Notes: generated by a model from the letters alone, not told the origin. Shown: positions 22,876 through 32,176, counted from the first letter of the stretch. The stretch: DNA of 36,779 nucleotides from DATBHZ01 sp036557185 (GCA_036557185.1 DATBHZ010000004.1:1-36779), one strand, 5' to 3'. A program made the numbers and translations.

Positions 22876-25155
22876 CTACTCCTGGCCACGTGGCGCGACG
22901 TACTCGCGACAGGGCTCCGCCCGGATGGACGGGCACGGTGCCGGGACGGACGGGAGGGCAGGGCCCGTGGCGAGCACCGGCAGCACGACGCGCGACGCGC
23001 CTCCGCGTCCCCACTCGACACGGTTCGTCACGGTGCCCTGGGTCGCGAAGGTGTCGAACTTCCAGAGCGGCCGGTTACCACCCGGCGCGTCGATGGTCAG
23101 GCGGATGCGGCTCCCGGCGCGGAACTGGTACGCGAAGGGGAACAGCGCGAGGCGCGCGAGGACGTATCTGCCGCTCGGCATCGGCGCCACGTCGCTCTTG
23201 CTGTCGGAGTGATATGGGTTCAGCTCGGTCGAGCGCTTCTTGTCGAGCTTGCGGTGGCTCAGGCGGAGCCAGCCGGACTGCACGTAACGCTCGGTGCCGT
23301 CGGGCCGCACCTCGGACAGCGTTGCCTGCACATCGCTGTCCCGGGCGGTGGACGAGATCCAGAGGTCGACGCTTCCCGTCCCGGCCATCGTGGTCGCACG
23401 CGCGAGCGGCGGCGTGATGTACGACAACGAGGAGCCGTCCTGCTCGGGTGCCCAGTTGTAATCGGGTGTGGCCTTCCAGATGCCGTCGCTGCTGCCGGTG
23501 TAGCTGGTCGCCGGACGCGCGGCCGGATCCGGTCGGTACGAATCGGTGCCGTGTGACGGTGGCGCAGTCCTGGTGAGCGAGCCTCTGGGTCCGAAGTAGT
23601 ACGCGGTCGCGGTCGTCGAGGGGATGGGCCAGGCGCGGTACCGCGTCTGCGCGGCAGGGAGCAACGCACCCGGCGGTGTGCCGGGTGCCGCACCGACCTC
23701 CCAGAGGATCTTGACCGGCTTCTCCGCCTGGTACTTCGCGCGCGCCTGCGCGTACGACATCGACGGATCGAACCGGTCGGGAGGAAGCTGCATCCCGGGG
23801 ATGCCCGTGATCTGCGCCCAGAGCGCTGGCACGACGGAGCGCACACTCGCCGGAATGTGCGGCACGCGTTTCGCGACATAGAGGTCCAGGAACTCGAGTG
23901 TGTCGCGCAGCACGTTCGGGTCGAGCTGCTCGGTGTGCACACCGTTCTGGCCGTCGACCCGCAGCACGATCTTCTTCGAGAAGTGGTTGATCATGTTGGC
24001 CCAGTGCGGCCCGGTCTGCTCGTCCTGCCACGCGCCCGCGAGGAACACGGGCACGTTGATCCGGTTCACGAAGTACGCCGGCGCGAGCGACTTCGCTCCC
24101 TGCGGCAGGTCGTAGCGGAAGTCCTTCTCGAAGTTCGTCGTGTAGGGGTGTTTCGTGATCTGCGCGAGCAGGTCGACGTTCTGGCCGCGCAGCTTCATGT
24201 TGTTCGCGCAGGTGGTGTCACCGTTGCTGATGCGCGTCTGCACCCACTTTGGCGCATCGGGATTGGGCCACTTGTTCTGCTGCATCCGGTCGTTGGCCCA
24301 GCCCTTCGCGAAGCCGTTGTTGTAGATGCCTCCGGGGTAGAGGGTGCCGCGCCAGGTGTCGTCGATCACGGAGACAGGCGTGATCGCGGTGAGGTGGGGC
24401 GGGCGCGTGCGCGCCACGAAGAGCTGGCTGATGCCGGCGTACGAGATGCCGACCATGCCGACCCGGCCGTTCGACCAGGGCTGTGCGGCGACGGTCTCGA
24501 TCGCGTCGTAGCCGTCGAGCGATTGGAGGTTCTCGAAGAAGTTGAAGGCGCCGCCCGAGCAGCCGGTGCCGCGGATGTTCACGCCGATCCACGCGTATCC
24601 GAGCGCGGGCATGACGAGCTTGTACTGCGGTTGACTCGTCGACGGGCTGGACGGGTCGTATCCGGAGTACTCGACGACGCTCGGATACGGGCCCTTGTCG
24701 GGCGGCCCGGGAAGCACCACCTGGACGCTCAGGGTCGTGCCGTCGCGCGTCCTGAGGTAGCCGTACCCGCTGGTCGATGACAGGTTGGTCACCGGGAGCC
24801 GCTGCTTCGCGTAGAACGACCGCGGCGGGTTCGCGGTGCCGAGGACCCTGAATGTGGTCGAAGTCGTGTCCTTGCCGCCGTTCGTGGAGCTGATCGCGTA
24901 CCCCTTCCCGGCCGGCTGGTTGCGGAAGAGGAAGCCCCCATTGACATCCGCGGTGCCGTGCTGCAGCTCCTTGCCGTTGCGGCGGAGGACGACTGCGGTC
25001 CCCGGAGTGGCGCCGATGATCGAGGCCTGGTGGACGCTGCCGCGCACTGTGACGCCGGAGGCGTCGGCTGCGGCCGCGGTCCCTGCCGCGATCCCCGCCA
25101 GTGCCGTCGCGAGCGCGGCGACGATGGCGATTCCCCGTATTGCGCGGCGGTTCAC
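22876..25155 (-). CDS. Secreted S15-family (CocE/X-Pro dipeptidyl-peptidase-like) hydrolase
   Basis: The 759-residue protein has a signal peptide (about 1-30, ending TAAAA) and a short beta domain (about 33-105). The alpha/beta-hydrolase core follows, with nucleophile Ser238 in VGISYAG and candidate acid and base Asp378 (AGAWQDEQTG) and His407 (NGVHTEQL). The C-terminal jelly-roll domain of the S15 family comes last (about 560-730). Family members cleave acyl or peptide bonds, including X-Pro dipeptidyl-peptidases and cocaine esterase; substrate is unknown. The GTG at 25155 has GGGGGGTG upstream. The final 30 residues contain two Cys (PAPCPSIRAEPC), possibly a disulphide. It is transcribed toward the cyclophilin gene, with a 45-base gap, and both act outside the cytoplasm. 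Confidence 0.9.
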   Translation of the reverse strand: MNRRAIRGIAIVAALATALAGIAAGTAAAADASGVTVRGSVHQASIIGATPGTAVVLRRNGKELQHGTADVNGGFLFRNQPAGKGYAISSTNGGKDTTSTTFRVLGTANPPRSFYAKQRLPVTNLSSTSGYGYLRTRDGTTLSVQVVLPGPPDKGPYPSVVEYSGYDPSSPSTSQPQYKLVMPALGYAWIGVNIRGTGCSGGAFNFFENLQSLDGYDAIETVAAQPWSNGRVGMVGISYAGISQLFVARTRPPHLTAITPVSVIDDTWRGTLYPGGIYNNGFAKGWANDRMQQNKWPNPDAPKWVQTRISNGDTTCANNMKLRGQNVDLLAQITKHPYTTNFEKDFRYDLPQGAKSLAPAYFVNRINVPVFLAGAWQDEQTGPHWANMINHFSKKIVLRVDGQNGVHTEQLDPNVLRDTLEFLDLYVAKRVPHIPASVRSVVPALWAQITGIPGMQLPPDRFDPSMSYAQARAKYQAEKPVKILWEVGAAPGTPPGALLPAAQTRYRAWPIPSTTATAYYFGPRGSLTRTAPPSHGTDSYRPDPAARPATSYTGSSDGIWKATPDYNWAPEQDGSSLSYITPPLARATTMAGTGSVDLWISSTARDSDVQATLSEVRPDGTERYVQSGWLRLSHRKLDKKRSTELNPYHSDSKSDVAPMPSGRYVLARLALFPFAYQFRAGSRIRLTIDAPGGNRPLWKFDTFATQGTVTNRVEWGRGGASRVVLPVLATGPALPSVPAPCPSIRAEPCREYVAPRGQE

Positions 25156-25258
25156 GGCACCCCCCGGTGGCCAGATCGACTGCGGATTGTGTCAGACGCG
25201 AGTGCCGTGGAGCCGCACACGAAGCCGATACCGGGCGGGTTCGCGGCCGGAGGCCCTG

Positions 25259-25264
25259 TACCCT
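25259..25264 (+). promoter_or_regulatory. Leaderless -10 element for aspartate kinase
   Basis: TACCCT ends 7 bases before the GTG at 25272, and no Shine-Dalgarno is seen. This supports the start that gives the normal N-terminus. Confidence 0.5.
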
Positions 25265-25271
25265 CGACGTC

Positions 25272-26483
25272 GTGCTCGTCGCTCAGAAGTACGGGGGAAC
25301 CTCGGTTGCGGACCCTGATCGCATCCGCGCGGTCGCGGAGCACATCGTCCGGACGCACAACCAGGGCAACCAGGTGATGGTGGTCGTCTCCGCGATGGGG
25401 AAGACCACCGACGACCTGTTGCGCCTCGCGGGCGACGTTGCGCAGGATCCGCGCGGCCGCGAGCTCGACATGCTGTTGACCGCCGGTGAGCGCATCTCGA
25501 TGGCGCTGCTCTGCATGGCGATCATGGACCAAGGCGTCCACGCCGTCAGCTTCACCGGCTCGCAGGCGGGCATTGTGACGGACACCGAGCACGGCAGGGC
25601 GAAGATCCTCGAGGTGAAGGGCGATCGCATTCGGGAAACGCTGTCGCTCGGGGCGGTCGCCGTCGTCGCCGGGTTCCAAGGGATCTCGACCGACAAGGAC
25701 ATCACGACCCTGGGCCGCGGAGGCTCCGATACGACGGCTGTCGCGCTCGCGGCCGCGCTCGGCGCCGACGTCTGCGAGATCTACACCGATGTCTCCGGCG
25801 TCTTCACGGCCGATCCGCGGGTCGTGCCGGAGGCGCGCAAGCTCAACCGTGTCTCGCACGAGGAGATGCTCGAGATGGCGGCGACGGGCGGGCGCGTGCT
25901 CGCGCTGAGGTCCGTCGAGTTCGCGAGGAACCACCACGTTCCGGTCCACGTACGATCGAGCTTCACCTGGGAACCGGGTACGTGGGTCGTCGAGGAGGAC
26001 CCGACCATGGAGCAGGCGATCATCTCCGGCGTCACCCACGACGTCTCGGAGGCCAAGGTCACGATCATCAAGGTCGCCGACCGGCCGGGCGTCGCCGCGT
26101 CGATGTTCCGCGCGCTCGCCGACGAGTCCGTGAACGTCGACATGATCGTGCAGAACGTCTCCTCGGCCGGCCACACCGACATCTCGTTCACGGTGCCCCG
26201 CGACGACCTCCAGCGCGCGCTCACCGTAATGGAGAAGGTCGGCGCCGAGGTGGAGGCCACCGGCGTCACGCACGACGCGAACGTCGGCCGCGTCACACTC
26301 GTGGGCGCCGGCATGAAGACGAACCCCGGAGTGGCGGCGAAGATGTTCTCGGTGCTCGCGAGCGAGGGCGTCAACATCGAGATGATCAGCACCTCCTCGA
26401 TCCGCATCTCGTGCGTCGTGAAGGAGGCGGACGTCGAGACCGCCGTCCGCGCGTTGCACGCGGCGTTCGAGCTGGACGCGTAG
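25272..26483 (+). CDS. lysC: Aspartate kinase
   Basis: The 403-residue enzyme starts VLVAQKYGGTSVAD, the conserved substrate-binding start of aspartokinases. It continues with MLLTAGERIS, TTLGRGGSDTTAVALAAALGA and EIYTDVSGVFTADPR. Two ACT domains (about 265-335 and 345-403) carry the allosteric region, including VNVDMIVQNVS and VNIEMISTSSIRIS. It phosphorylates aspartate for lysine, threonine, methionine and diaminopimelate synthesis, and homologues are feedback-inhibited by lysine and/or threonine through the ACT domains. Actinobacterial lysC often has an internal start giving a small regulatory subunit; I could not verify one here. It forms an operon with asd, with a 9-base gap. Confidence 0.97.
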   Translation: MLVAQKYGGTSVADPDRIRAVAEHIVRTHNQGNQVMVVVSAMGKTTDDLLRLAGDVAQDPRGRELDMLLTAGERISMALLCMAIMDQGVHAVSFTGSQAGIVTDTEHGRAKILEVKGDRIRETLSLGAVAVVAGFQGISTDKDITTLGRGGSDTTAVALAAALGADVCEIYTDVSGVFTADPRVVPEARKLNRVSHEEMLEMAATGGRVLALRSVEFARNHHVPVHVRSSFTWEPGTWVVEEDPTMEQAIISGVTHDVSEAKVTIIKVADRPGVAASMFRALADESVNVDMIVQNVSSAGHTDISFTVPRDDLQRALTVMEKVGAEVEATGVTHDANVGRVTLVGAGMKTNPGVAAKMFSVLASEGVNIEMISTSSIRISCVVKEADVETAVRALHAAFELDA

Positions 26484-26492
26484 GGGCCTGCC

Positions 26493-27521
26493 GTGAACGT
26501 CGGTGTGATCGGAGCAACAGGCCTCGTCGGGACCGAGATGCTCGGTGTGCTCGAGGAGCGGTCGTTCCCCGTGGAGACGTTGCGTGTCTTCGCATCCCCA
26601 CGCTCGGAGGGGCGACGCCTGCCCTTCGGTGATCGCGAGGTCGAGTGCGAGGTGCTGGCACCGGAGTGCTTCGACGGGCTCGACATCGTCATCGTGGACG
26701 TCGACGAGCCGATCTCCGAGGAGTGGTCTCCGCGAGCGGCGGCAGCAGGAGCGAAGGTCATCGACAAGTCGGCGGCCTTCCGCATGGAGCGCGATGTCCC
26801 ACTCGTGGTCGCGGAGGTCAACCCGGCCGACATGCAGGACATGCCACGCGGCATCGCCTCGTGTCCGAACTGCACGACGATGGTTCTCGTGACCGCCCTC
26901 GCGCCGTTGCATCGAGCGGCGACGATCGACCGCATGGTCGTCGCGACGTACCAATCCGTCTCCGGTGCCGGTGTCAGTGGCATCGAGGAGCTCGCCGGCC
27001 AGTGGCAGAAGTACGGCGGCGCCACCGACGAGCTGCGCCGGGCCGCTGCCATCGACGGCTTCATCACACCCGGCGAGATCTGGGACAAGCCGATCGCGGG
27101 CAACGTCATCCCGCTCGCCGGGTCCCGACGGGAAGCCGGCTACACGAGCGAGGAATGGAAGCTCGTGCACGAGACGCGCAAGATCCTCCACGCACCCGAC
27201 GCCCGGATCACCGCGACCTGCGTGCGCGTTCCCGTGTTCGTCGGGCACGCAATGGCCGCCAACATCCAGTTCCGCGACCCCCTGGACCGTGCGGCGGCCG
27301 TCGAGCTCCTGGAGCGAGCGCCGGGTGTCGAGCTCGTCGACGACGGTGACGGGGCGCCCTCAGCGCTCGAGGGCGCCGGTATCGACCCGGTTCTGGTGGG
27401 ACGGATCCGTCAGGATCCGAGCCAGGAAAACACGATCGATTTGTGGGTCACGGGCGACAACCTGCGCAAGGGCGCGGCGTTGAACGGCGTGCAGATGGCC
27501 GAGCTGCTCCTCGAAGGCTGA
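26493..27521 (+). CDS. asd: Aspartate-semialdehyde dehydrogenase
   Basis: The 342-residue enzyme has the NADP-binding start VGVIGATGLVGTEML and the catalytic Cys127 in SCPNCTTMV. Further family segments are TYQSVSGAGVSGIEEL, EEWKLVHETRKIL and TCVRVPVFVGHA, the last carrying the catalytic His region. It reduces aspartyl phosphate to the semialdehyde, the step right after aspartate kinase. The GTG at 26493 follows the lysC stop by 9 bases. It ends 15 bases before the stop of the convergent fibronectin-domain gene. Confidence 0.97.
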   Translation: MNVGVIGATGLVGTEMLGVLEERSFPVETLRVFASPRSEGRRLPFGDREVECEVLAPECFDGLDIVIVDVDEPISEEWSPRAAAAGAKVIDKSAAFRMERDVPLVVAEVNPADMQDMPRGIASCPNCTTMVLVTALAPLHRAATIDRMVVATYQSVSGAGVSGIEELAGQWQKYGGATDELRRAAAIDGFITPGEIWDKPIAGNVIPLAGSRREAGYTSEEWKLVHETRKILHAPDARITATCVRVPVFVGHAMAANIQFRDPLDRAAAVELLERAPGVELVDDGDGAPSALEGAGIDPVLVGRIRQDPSQENTIDLWVTGDNLRKGAALNGVQMAELLLEG

Positions 27522-27536
27522 CGCCGCGCGAGCGGG

Positions 27537-29456
27537 TCAGCTGCCGACGGCCGCGGCCTCCAGGGAATATGTGCTCGTCGCCAAGTTGGGGGCGACGAAC
27601 CGGATGCGGATGGCGCACAGCGTCCCGGTCGCGCAGGCAATATCGCGCGAGACGGGTTGTGGCTCGACGCCGAACGCGAGCTGCGAGATGCTCCAGTTCG
27701 CCGCTTGATCGCAAGCCGTCGTGCACACCCAGATCTCGTAGTGCTCGGCGTTGCCGCCCGGCGGACCGATGTCACCGGGCCCGAACCAGGTGGCGGTCAC
27801 GGTCCCGGTCGTCGTTCCGGAAACCGCGGTCAACCCGTAGGCCGCCCACGGCCGGTAGGTCACGATCGTCCACGCACCGGCCGCGCCTCGCGAGTTCGTC
27901 GCACGGACGCGGTACGAGCAGGTGATCGAGCCCTCGTTGCAGGTGCGCGCAACCGGGCTGGTCACCACCAGCGGTGTGCTCGGTGACCACGACGACGAGC
28001 CCGGCGCGCACTTGGCTTGGCACTCCTGGAGCTCGTACGTCGAGCCGGTGACCATGCCCGTGGTCGGCGCCGCCCAACTCACCGAGAAGGTGCTGGTTCC
28101 CGAGGTCGGGTTCCCGACCGTGGGGTCGTCGGCCGTCTTCACGACCGCAAGGTTCTTGACGGCGCCCGGTGTGACCGTGACGGTCGCGGTGTTGGAGACC
28201 GGCCCGTCGCCGACCGGGTTGGTCGCGAACGCCCGGTACTTGCACGTGGTCGCGCCCGTACACGACGCGGTCGCGGCGAAGGTCGTGCCGGTGATGCCGG
28301 TGCCGATCGTCGTCCACGCGCCGCCGTCGTTGCTGTCCTGCACCGTGTAGGCGGTGATCGCGAGCCCGCCGGTGCTCGAGGGCTTCGTCCAGGAGAGGTT
28401 GACGTCGGAGAAGTTGTTGGTCGTGGCCTTGAGCGAAACGGGGGCGCTCGGCGCAGCCCAGGGAACTGTCACTGGCGCGCTGGCGATGCTGTCACCGATG
28501 GCGTTGCGCGCGTACACGCGGTAGGTGCACGGGTTAGCGAGCACCTGCGGGCACGAGACGCTCGTCGACGTGGCAGTTCCCTTCTTGATCTTCGCCCCGA
28601 ACGTGACGCCGCCGTTCGTCGAGACGTCGTAGAGATATGCCGTGATCGCTGACCCGCCGTTGCTCGCGGGAGCTACCCAGCTGAGTTTCACGTTGCCGGC
28701 GGTGGGACCGGCCGTGCCCGCCAATCCTGTCGGCGGACCGGGCACCGTCGCGGACGTGACCGTGATCGTGGCGGTGTTGGAGACGGGACCGTTGCCGACC
28801 GGGTTGGTTGCGAAGGTCCGGTACTGGCACGTCGCCGTTCCCGTGCACGACGCGGTCGCGGCGAAGGTCGTGCCGGTGATGCCGGTGCCGATCGTCGTCC
28901 ACGCGCCGCCGTCGATGCTGTCCTGCACCGTGTAGGCGGTGATCGCGAGCCCGCCCGTGCTCGCCGGCTTCGTCCAGGAGAGGCTGACGTCTGAGAAGTT
29001 GGTCGTCGTCGCCTTGAGCGACTTGGGGGCGCTCGGCGCAGCCCAGGGCACTGTCACTGGCGCGCTGGCGATGCTGTCGCCGATCGCGTTGCGCGCGTAC
29101 ACGCGGAACGTGCACGGCTTCGCGAGCACCTGCGGGCACGAGACGCTCGTCGACTTGGCGGTCCCCTTCTTGATCTTCGCCCCGAACGTGACACCGCCGT
29201 CTGTCGAGACGTCGTAGAGATATGCCGTGATCGCCGACCCGCCGTCGTTCGCGGGAGCCACCCAGCTCAGCTTCACCTTGCCCGCCAGCGGGCCGGCGGT
29301 GCCGGTGAGACCGGTCGGTGGGTCGGGCACGGTCGCGGCGGTCGCGGCTTGCGCGGAGAAGGCAACGACGAGCGCAGCCGCGCCCAGGGCGGCGGTCGCT
29401 CGCCGCAACGTGCGTGCGCGCGGAAACAGCCCGCGGATGGTGTGCTTGTTCTCCAC
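27537..29456 (-). CDS. Secreted multi-domain fibronectin type III protein
   Basis: The 639-residue protein has a signal peptide (about 1-41, Arg-rich start then hydrophobic, ending AQAATA) and about six fibronectin-III-like modules. Residues 43-237 and 238-432 are near-identical 195-residue units of two modules each (PPTGL...VKLSWVAP and PSAP.SLKAT...SWTKP). Two more divergent modules fill 433-639. Each repeat has paired cysteines (SCPQVLA.PC and SCTG..TC), likely disulphides. No sortase motif or transmembrane anchor is seen, so it is probably released or loosely wall-bound. Function is unknown; such proteins often act in adhesion or polymer binding. The GTG at 29456 has AGGGGGG upstream. It is divergent from a polytopic membrane protein gene. 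Confidence 0.85.
   Translation of the reverse strand: MENKHTIRGLFPRARTLRRATAALGAAALVVAFSAQAATAATVPDPPTGLTGTAGPLAGKVKLSWVAPANDGGSAITAYLYDVSTDGGVTFGAKIKKGTAKSTSVSCPQVLAKPCTFRVYARNAIGDSIASAPVTVPWAAPSAPKSLKATTTNFSDVSLSWTKPASTGGLAITAYTVQDSIDGGAWTTIGTGITGTTFAATASCTGTATCQYRTFATNPVGNGPVSNTATITVTSATVPGPPTGLAGTAGPTAGNVKLSWVAPASNGGSAITAYLYDVSTNGGVTFGAKIKKGTATSTSVSCPQVLANPCTYRVYARNAIGDSIASAPVTVPWAAPSAPVSLKATTNNFSDVNLSWTKPSSTGGLAITAYTVQDSNDGGAWTTIGTGITGTTFAATASCTGATTCKYRAFATNPVGDGPVSNTATVTVTPGAVKNLAVVKTADDPTVGNPTSGTSTFSVSWAAPTTGMVTGSTYELQECQAKCAPGSSSWSPSTPLVVTSPVARTCNEGSITCSYRVRATNSRGAAGAWTIVTYRPWAAYGLTAVSGTTTGTVTATWFGPGDIGPPGGNAEHYEIWVCTTACDQAANWSISQLAFGVEPQPVSRDIACATGTLCAIRIRFVAPNLATSTYSLEAAAVGS
28161..28745 (-). 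repeat. Second copy of a 585-base tandem coding repeat
   Basis: This encodes residues 238-432 of the fibronectin-domain protein. It is aligned in frame and without gaps to the adjacent 28746-29330 copy, with only scattered substitutions. Confidence 0.85.
28746..29330 (-). repeat. First copy of a 585-base tandem coding repeat
   Basis: This encodes residues 43-237 of the fibronectin-domain protein. Long stretches are identical at the DNA level to the 28161-28745 copy, for example the region coding GTGITGTTFAATASCTG, which implies a recent duplication. Confidence 0.85.
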
Positions 29457-29600
29457 CGTGTCGCCCCCCTGCCAACCCCCGGAATTGCCTCAGCGACGGT
29501 ACTCACGGGCCTTTTCGACTTGCAACCCCCGCAGCGTTGTGCGCGAAACGGACGACCACCCCTCTTGGCGCCGGTACCGACTCGGAGAGAACGTGATGAA

Positions 29601-31445
29601 ATGACGCCCGGCGCCGGCGGGGAGCGGGGGCGAGTGCTTCGAACGGATGCCCGAGTCCGTCTCTGCGTCAAGGTCCTGCTGGTGGCGTTGCTGCTGCTCC
29701 CGCCGCTGATCGCGCTCGTCGCAACGGTCGGGCGGCCGTGGGTTCCCGTCGACGACTTCGCCATCATCGACCTGCGCACGCGCGACGTCTGGTCGTCGCA
29801 CGCGCCGCTCGTCGGGCTGGTCAGCCGCAACGGCTGGAGCCATCCGGGGCCCGTGGTGTTCTGGCTCTTAGGCCTGTTCTCCGGCTTGGTCGGGCAGGCG
29901 TCGTGGGCGACACGCGTCGGCGGCACGCTGCTCCAGATGGGCGCTCTCACGTGGCTTGCCATCGTGACGTGGCGGCGCGGTCTGGCGCCGTTGCTCGCAG
30001 CAGCGACCGTCACCGCTTGCACGTACTTGGCCGTCGGGCCGTGGTTGTTCGTGCAGCCGTGGAACCTCTGGATCCCGATCCCATTCTTCATCCTGTTCGT
30101 CTTCTTGAGCTATCTTGCTGCGACGGGCGCGTTCCGGCAGCTGATCGCGATGTCGCTCGTGGCCACGTTTCTCGCGCAGACGCACGTGAGCTACGTGCCG
30201 CTGGTCGTTGCGGGCTTCCTGTGGGTAGGCGTCTGCGTCGCGGTCGATGCGCGTCGTGCACAACGCGCGCCCGATCGCTGGAAGTCGACCGGCGCGATCT
30301 GCCTCGGTGTGTGGGTGATCTCGTGGATCCCACCGGTGGTCGACCTCGCGCTGCACTGGCCGGCAAACCTCGGACGCGTCGTGAGCTACTTCGCGACGGG
30401 GCGCGGGAGCCACGTCGGCTTCGCCGATGCGCTCGGGTTGACGAGCGCCGAGTTCCGGCCGGTCCCGCCGTGGCTCGGCGGCACGAACCACACGAACCCG
30501 TTCAGCGGGTTCGCGCAGGGCGCGCCGCTCGCCTGGCTCGTCGTGCCGGTCGCACTGCTCGCGTTGGGCGCGCTCGCCGCGCGTCGAGCTGGATCACGCG
30601 ATCTGTTGCGCGCGCTCGGGTTCGCGGCGGTGCTCCTGGTGGTCGGCGTCGTGGCGATGGCACGGGCCGACGAGCCGCTCTGGTACACGTTCCAGTGGCG
30701 CGTGGTCGTTGCGGCGTTCGTGATGGTCGTGAGCGCGTGGTCGATCGCCGCCGCTGCCGAAGGCGTGGCTCGGTCCGCGACGCGAGCGGTGGCGCTCGTG
30801 GGCACGCTCGCGATCGTCGTGTGGGGCTCGGTATCGCATGCGAGCTCCATCGACCCGAACAGCCGCGAGCCGAGACACCACGGAGACCTCGATGCGCTCG
30901 AGCGGCGCGCTCCCGCGCTCACGAGCGTGATGCGGCAGGCCCGCCGCGGGCATCAGCTCGAGCGCAAAGAGATCCTGGTGCTCAACGTCGGTCCGACGCG
31001 CAGCTTGTTCGACGGCGTCGTCAATGAGCTCGACCGCGCGGGCGTCTCGGTGCACGTGGCGCGTTCGCTCAAGGACGCGTTCGGTCGAGAGCGCGCCACG
31101 AGCACCGAGAACGCCGGCGAGACCTGGTACGTGACGGAGCAGGGCTCCGAGGTCCCCGAGCTGCTCCGCCTACCCGGTGCGCGGCTCGTCGCCGACACCT
31201 CCCCGCTCGATCCGCGGCGCGACGCGCAGCTCACCCGCGCGCAGCAGGAGCTCCAGCGGCAGCTCCGCAACGCCGGACGCGCGGATCTCGCAGGGCAGGT
31301 CGACGACAGCTTCATCGCATACAACGCCGCGCACGCGCACGTCGACCAGCGGCTCGTGCAGACCGTCGCCCAGCTCGACAGTCGGGTCGAGCAAGGAATC
31401 GGATGCCGCTGCGCGATCGTCGCCGTGCGGAAACCAGATCAGTAG
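29601..31445 (+). CDS. Polytopic membrane protein, GT-C glycosyltransferase-like
   Basis: The 614-residue protein has about ten hydrophobic segments (residues about 20-420) and a soluble C-terminal region (about 430-614). After the first helix comes VPVDDFAIIDLRTRDV and then SRNGWSHPGPVVFW. The acidic pair in the first outer loop recalls GT-C enzymes. The same pattern occurs in the protein at 32837-34615, so the two are paralogues. QTHVSYVPL is also shared (QTHVGFAPI). A role in moving sugars or lipids to the envelope is inferred only. The ATG at 29601 has GGAGAGA upstream; the long open frame before it is not likely coding. Its end overlaps the convergent membrane-protein gene by 7 bases. 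Confidence 0.75.
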   Translation: MTPGAGGERGRVLRTDARVRLCVKVLLVALLLLPPLIALVATVGRPWVPVDDFAIIDLRTRDVWSSHAPLVGLVSRNGWSHPGPVVFWLLGLFSGLVGQASWATRVGGTLLQMGALTWLAIVTWRRGLAPLLAAATVTACTYLAVGPWLFVQPWNLWIPIPFFILFVFLSYLAATGAFRQLIAMSLVATFLAQTHVSYVPLVVAGFLWVGVCVAVDARRAQRAPDRWKSTGAICLGVWVISWIPPVVDLALHWPANLGRVVSYFATGRGSHVGFADALGLTSAEFRPVPPWLGGTNHTNPFSGFAQGAPLAWLVVPVALLALGALAARRAGSRDLLRALGFAAVLLVVGVVAMARADEPLWYTFQWRVVVAAFVMVVSAWSIAAAAEGVARSATRAVALVGTLAIVVWGSVSHASSIDPNSREPRHHGDLDALERRAPALTSVMRQARRGHQLERKEILVLNVGPTRSLFDGVVNELDRAGVSVHVARSLKDAFGRERATSTENAGETWYVTEQGSEVPELLRLPGARLVADTSPLDPRRDAQLTRAQQELQRQLRNAGRADLAGQVDDSFIAYNAAHAHVDQRLVQTVAQLDSRVEQGIGCRCAIVAVRKPDQ

Positions 31446-32131
31446 GCGGGCTCCGGCTCGCGCCACAGGGCGACGGCGATACGCACGAGGCACACGACCC
31501 ACACGGCGAAGCCGATCGCCGAGACGTAGAAGAGCCCGCTGCCTTCGGTGACCACGGGCGCTGCCAGCGCCGACAATGCAAGCGCACACGCGCCGAGTAC
31601 TGCGACCGTCCGCCACGCGGAGCCGATGAGCCCGCCCGCGACGGACGCGAGCACCAGTCCCACCAGCGCGAGAGCAATGCCGAGCAAGAGGATCGTGAAC
31701 ACGGCGTTGTGGAGCACGAACAGGCCGCGCACGATGTCGGGCGATGCGCCGCCGAGGTGCACGTAGCTCGTCAGCGCCACGTCGAGCGCGACCGTCATCG
31801 AGAACAGAGCCATGATCAGGGTTGTCCCGAGGACGCCGACACGCATCGGGACTGCGCTCGCGCCGTCACGCAGGCGTGTCCAGAGCGACGCGACGAACGT
31901 CACGAGCGCGAACGCCCCGACGACGAACACCACCGTCAGCGCCCAGTGAGCACTGCGGTGATCGGCGTAGTTGCGCATGATCGTGGCGGCCGACGCGTCG
32001 TTCGCCACGTTCGCCGCACCGCGCATGACGTTCTGCAGGATCAGTGTGGCGGCGAAGACGAATCCGCCGATTGCGCCGGCTTTTGCGGCGGTCATCCGCG
32101 TCGGCGCCGAAGTGAGCGTCGCCTGTGTCAT
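31439..32131 (-). CDS. Uncharacterised six-helix membrane protein
   Basis: The 230-residue protein has about six transmembrane segments, with a charged loop (NYADHRSAHW) after the first. I do not recognise its family with confidence, though the general shape is like DUF4386-type integral membrane proteins. The ATG at 32131 has GGGGAG upstream. It is divergent from the TetR gene, and two operator-like sites lie between them, so it is very likely the TetR target. That layout suggests an inducible membrane function such as stress or hydrophobic-compound response, but nothing in the sequence states the substrate. Confidence 0.75.
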   Translation of the reverse strand: MTQATLTSAPTRMTAAKAGAIGGFVFAATLILQNVMRGAANVANDASAATIMRNYADHRSAHWALTVVFVVGAFALVTFVASLWTRLRDGASAVPMRVGVLGTTLIMALFSMTVALDVALTSYVHLGGASPDIVRGLFVLHNAVFTILLLGIALALVGLVLASVAGGLIGSAWRTVAVLGACALALSALAAPVVTEGSGLFYVSAIGFAVWVVCLVRIAVALWREPEPAY

Positions 32132-32159
32132 GGCTCTCCCCTCGCTAATCTTGGCTCGC

Positions 32160-32176
32160 GTTCCAGTTACTTGAAC
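32160..32176. promoter_or_regulatory. TetR operator-like site 1
   Basis: GTTCCA-N5-TTGAAC, an inverted repeat with half-sites GTTCMA, lies in the TetR/membrane-protein intergenic region. It is 20 bases from an equivalent second copy. Confidence 0.55.

Noticed and set aside
25152..27248. Minus-strand open frame of 698 codons opposite lysC and asd
   Set aside because: Same cause: it mirrors two certain enzymes, and its sequence is rich in Arg, Asp and His with no domain features.
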